Source of the DNA: Accumulibacter sp.
Lineage (GTDB): Bacteria > Pseudomonadota > Gammaproteobacteria > Burkholderiales > Rhodocyclaceae
Assembly: GCA_031274075.1 (NCBI GenBank)
Contig: JAISQQ010000216.1
Span: forward strand, 1-7,542
Direction of reading: 5' to 3'
DNA length: 7,542 nt
Shown: piece after piece, positions 6,017-7,542 of the stretch
Layout: the number at the start of each line of letters is the position of its first letter
Position numbering within the stretch: the stretch's first letter is position 1
The notes under the pieces: model-generated
What the model saw: the letters and a program-made list of their open reading frames with translations, nothing else
What the model was told of the DNA's origin: nothing
The model's database searches: none
Made by a program: the position numbers and the translations under genes

Positions 6017-6085
6017 ATAGCCCCTTTCCCCTTGACACCCTTCCCTTGGTACTTTCCCTTTCCAAGCCTTTCCTTTCTTCCGGCC
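6017..6085. repeat. C/T-rich tract with degenerate 7-bp periodicity
   Basis: The plus strand is almost pure pyrimidine, built from units such as CCTTTCC, CCTTGAC and CCTTGGT that recur roughly every seven bases. The minus strand is correspondingly purine-rich. It encodes only Lys/Gly low-complexity peptide, so I treat it as repeat sequence rather than a gene. Confidence 0.45.
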
Positions 6086-6149
6086 TTTTGTGAGGCGGGG
6101 CCCGCGGCCGTCATCAAACCCGGGTCAAGCAAAAATCATCGAGAGCGGC

Positions 6150-6177
6150 TTGACTTCGGCCAGAAAGACGGCATTAT
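6150..6177 (+). promoter_or_regulatory. Candidate sigma70 promoter for the DUF3742-type gene
   Basis: TTGACT (6150-6155, five of six to consensus) and CATTAT (6172-6177, four of six) are separated by 16 bp. Transcription would begin near 6184, about 40 nt before the ATG at 6227. Sequence match only. Confidence 0.35.
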
Positions 6178-6226
6178 GTCAAATAGATCAACGGTGACCC
6201 CACTGCGCCAGAAATTCGAGGACACC

Positions 6227-6611
6227 ATGAAACCGAACATCCTGAAACCCGCCGCTCCCCCCGCTTTCGCGGAACGTCTCGGCCGGGGGCTGGGCCGGGC
6301 GTGGCGAGGCGTCCTGCGCCTGGAGCGGAATGCCGGTGCATGGCTGATGGCGAAAGACTTGCCCGCAGGGAATCGCCAAGGCCCTGCCGCTGCTCCTCAA
6401 GCTCGCCGTGCTCGCCCTCGTGCTCTATGGCGCGTTCTGGGTGGCACTGTTGCTTGGGTTTGCAGTGGTTGCAGCTTGGGCGTCGGAACGATGTGTTCCA
6501 GGTGAGGATTTCAAGTTGCAATTTTCTACTCTGGAGGAACTTCGGCAATTGCCGGGCTATGATCCCAACTTCTATGACGATACATCTCATGAGATGTACT
6601 ACGACGACTGA
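6227..6611 (+). pseudogene. DUF3742-type ICE protein, single frameshift
   Basis: The frame starts at ATG 6227 after GAGG with 6-nt spacing and encodes MKPNILKPAAPP, RLGRGLGRAWRGVLRLERN and MAKDLPAG. At GGG 6368-6370 the reading must skip one base, after which the second frame continues IAKALPLLLKLAVLALVLYG through a membrane helix and ends GYDPNFYDDTSHEMYYDD. Removing one G restores a 127-residue protein with one hydrophobic segment at about 52-85. The RLGRxLGRxWRG start, the single helix and the size fit the DUF3742 proteins found beside TraG-like genes in PFGI-1/ICEclc-type elements. Their function is unknown. The gene converges on the TraG remnant, with stop codons 16 bp apart. An assembly error is an alternative to real decay. 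Confidence 0.6.
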
Positions 6612-6627
6612 AAGATCGATTACTTGA

Positions 6628-7443
6628 CTATTTCAGCTTGCTTGACATTACTCCCGCCCCTCTCCCGCCAACGCTGCCAGCATCCTTGGCTCCTGTGGAA
6701 AGGTTATTCACAATCGCGCCGACCCTGAATCCCGCCCAAGTCAGTGCCGCCACCCAAAACGTCGGCAAAATAATAAACATCGCCGCCATCACAAAATTCA
6801 GCAACATATCCCCGAAGGCGTTATTCAGCCCCATCAAGGGATCGAAATTCGCGTGCGGCCGGTCCGCCCCGAAACCCCAGCCGTAGAGTGCGTCGAGGAT
6901 CGTACTGTCGAACCAGCGCGCGAACTGGAACCAGAAATCGACGAAGAACAGCGCGAACTGCACCATGCTGACCGTCACCAAGGCTTTCAGTTCGTAAGTG
7001 CCGATCAACAGCACCAGCGGAATGCAGATCACCAGCGCCATCTTGAGCAGCGACAAGGCCATCGGCAAGGCATGGCGCACCACGTCCATGGCCGGGAAAA
7101 ATCCCAGCGCCCCCATCGTCAAACCGAGATCGCCCGCGCCGCGCGCGGCGATGTTCGGCCAGATCTTCTCGATCCGTCCGCCGTAGTCGGTATAAACCGC
7201 GTCCTGGTTCATCTTCTGCTGCCGGGGCGCGATGACCGCGCGGATCACCGAGTCGTTCACCTCGTTCTGCGACAGGAAACCCGCCCAACGGCCGATCCGC
7301 GTCAGGAGACCGGGATCGACCTGGGCCAAGAGGCGCGCAGCCCAGAGTCACCATCGTGCCGGCAGATCGGATACCCGCTGCCGTTGTTCGCCAAAGCCAG
7401 CCCCGCGTCGCGCACATCGTCGTAGGTCAGGGCTATCGCCTAC
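6628..7443 (-). pseudogene. TraG-N-type ICE conjugation protein, frameshifted C-terminal part
   Basis: The main open frame (7329 to 6628, 233 codons) reads LLAQVDP-like sequence, NEVNDSVIRAVIAPRQQKMN, VYTDYGGRIEK, then three hydrophobic segments (about 90-112, 115-135, 172-200 of this frame). These include VDFWFQFARWFDSTILDALY, and the frame ends GVMSSKLK. This is the C-terminal half of the TraG N-terminal-domain membrane protein of integrative elements, thought to act in mating-pair formation. Upstream, from 7439 to about 7332, the family sequence LTYDDVRDAGLALANNGSGY continues in another frame, so one base is missing near 7330. A TAG at 7440-7442 closes that frame, and the preceding ICVGDSPD would need a further shift. 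About half of a protein of roughly 500 residues is absent. The gene is broken. Confidence 0.65.
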
Positions 7444-7459
7444 GCAGATGTCGTAAGCC

Positions 7460-7509
7460 CTTGAAAGAAATCGTTTACATTCAAGAAGTTATGACAGGGT
7501 ATTGTAAAC
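7460..7509. promoter_or_regulatory. Dyads in AT-rich sequence before a possible gene start
   Basis: GTTTACA (7473-7479) and TGTAAAC (7503-7509) form a perfect 7-bp dyad. CTTGAA (7460-7465) and TTCAAG (7480-7485) form another that overlaps it. The first ends two bases before an ATG at 7511. The position would suit an operator, but no clear -35/-10 pair is visible. It could also mark the end of an inserted element. Confidence 0.3.
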
Positions 7510-7510
7510 T

Positions 7511-7542
7511 ATGAGTAAATCAGGTCTACTCACGATTTTTGC
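7511..7542 (+). CDS. Possible start of an unidentified gene, cut by the window edge
   Basis: ATG at 7511 opens MSKSGLLTIF to the edge, with no stop in the ten codons available. AGGG lies 11 nt upstream, further than ideal. The dyad immediately before it is the main reason to mention it. Nothing can be said of its function. Confidence 0.2.
   Translation, partial: MSKSGLLTIF

Larger units (their letters stand above)
5738..6226. other. Gene-poor region after mogA with a possible gene remnant and repeats
   Basis: No intact gene is convincing here. The stretch contains a GC-rich inverted repeat, GCGCCGG (5853-5859) with CCGGCGC (5886-5892), which might act as an end-of-operon hairpin for moeA-mogA although no T run follows. 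It also holds a possible frameshifted start of a minus-strand gene (5791-5941), two copies of GCGCCTTTTGGG (5970-5981 and 6004-6015), a C/T-rich heptad tract, and a promoter-like sequence before 6227. Confidence 0.6.

Noticed and set aside
5791..6132. 113-codon minus-strand frame starting at 6132
   Set aside because: Its first half is translation of the C/T-rich repeat (Lys/Gly low complexity); only the part after 5941 has a possible gene-like start.
6365..6375. Programmed frameshift in the DUF3742-type gene
   Set aside because: No slippery heptamer or downstream stem is apparent, and the neighbouring TraG gene is also frameshifted, which favours decay or sequence error.

Overview
This is a GC-rich bacterial window, most likely from a betaproteobacterium or a close relative. 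That placement rests on the closeness of MogA, MoeA and ModBC to proteobacterial forms, on the palindromic GGGGTGAGC/GCGAACCCC repeats, and on remnants of a PFGI-1/ICEclc-type integrative element. The centre is an ordinary, apparently intact block for the late steps of molybdenum cofactor synthesis. Both edges are scarred by repeats and broken mobile genes.

Layout. At 1-230 (minus) lie the start of an antitoxin-like gene and the last third of a PIN-domain toxin gene, cut off exactly where a composite repeat begins. At 231-455 is that repeat: two oppositely oriented palindromes, two 39-bp direct repeats, and a 113-bp insert made of heptamer (GACAGAA-type) arms around a small GC hairpin. Positions 456-569 hold hairpins, including a terminator-like one after mobA. 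From 3442 down to 570 (minus) runs modB-modC-mobB-mobA: membrane and ATPase subunits of the molybdate importer, then the two proteins of guanine-nucleotide attachment. No modA (periplasmic binding protein) is present. A divergent intergenic region (3443-3944) carries an extended -10 promoter for the mod operon, a roughly 180-nt leader with a short ORF that stops one base before modB, and a second, decayed copy of the repeat. Divergently, moeA and mogA (3945-5737, plus) overlap by 4 bp.

Together the genes give molybdate uptake (ModBC), adenylylation of molybdopterin (MogA), molybdate insertion (MoeA) and conversion to the guanine dinucleotide form (MobA, helped by MobB). The host therefore probably makes bis-MGD enzymes of the DMSO-reductase family. 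Early-pathway genes (moaA-E) are not here.

From 5738 the sequence decays. It holds a possible frameshifted N-terminal remnant on the minus strand, a C/T-rich heptad tract, a DUF3742-type gene broken by one extra G (6227-6611), and the C-terminal part of a TraG-N-type conjugation protein (6628 to about 7443, minus) with at least one more frameshift. At about 7443 the composition becomes AT-rich, with a dyad just before a possible gene start at 7511. I read this flank as the scar of an integrative conjugative element.

I did not find a convincing new system. The observations most worth following are the composite repeat, the missing modA with its coupled leader ORF, and the eroded ICE/toxin flanks.
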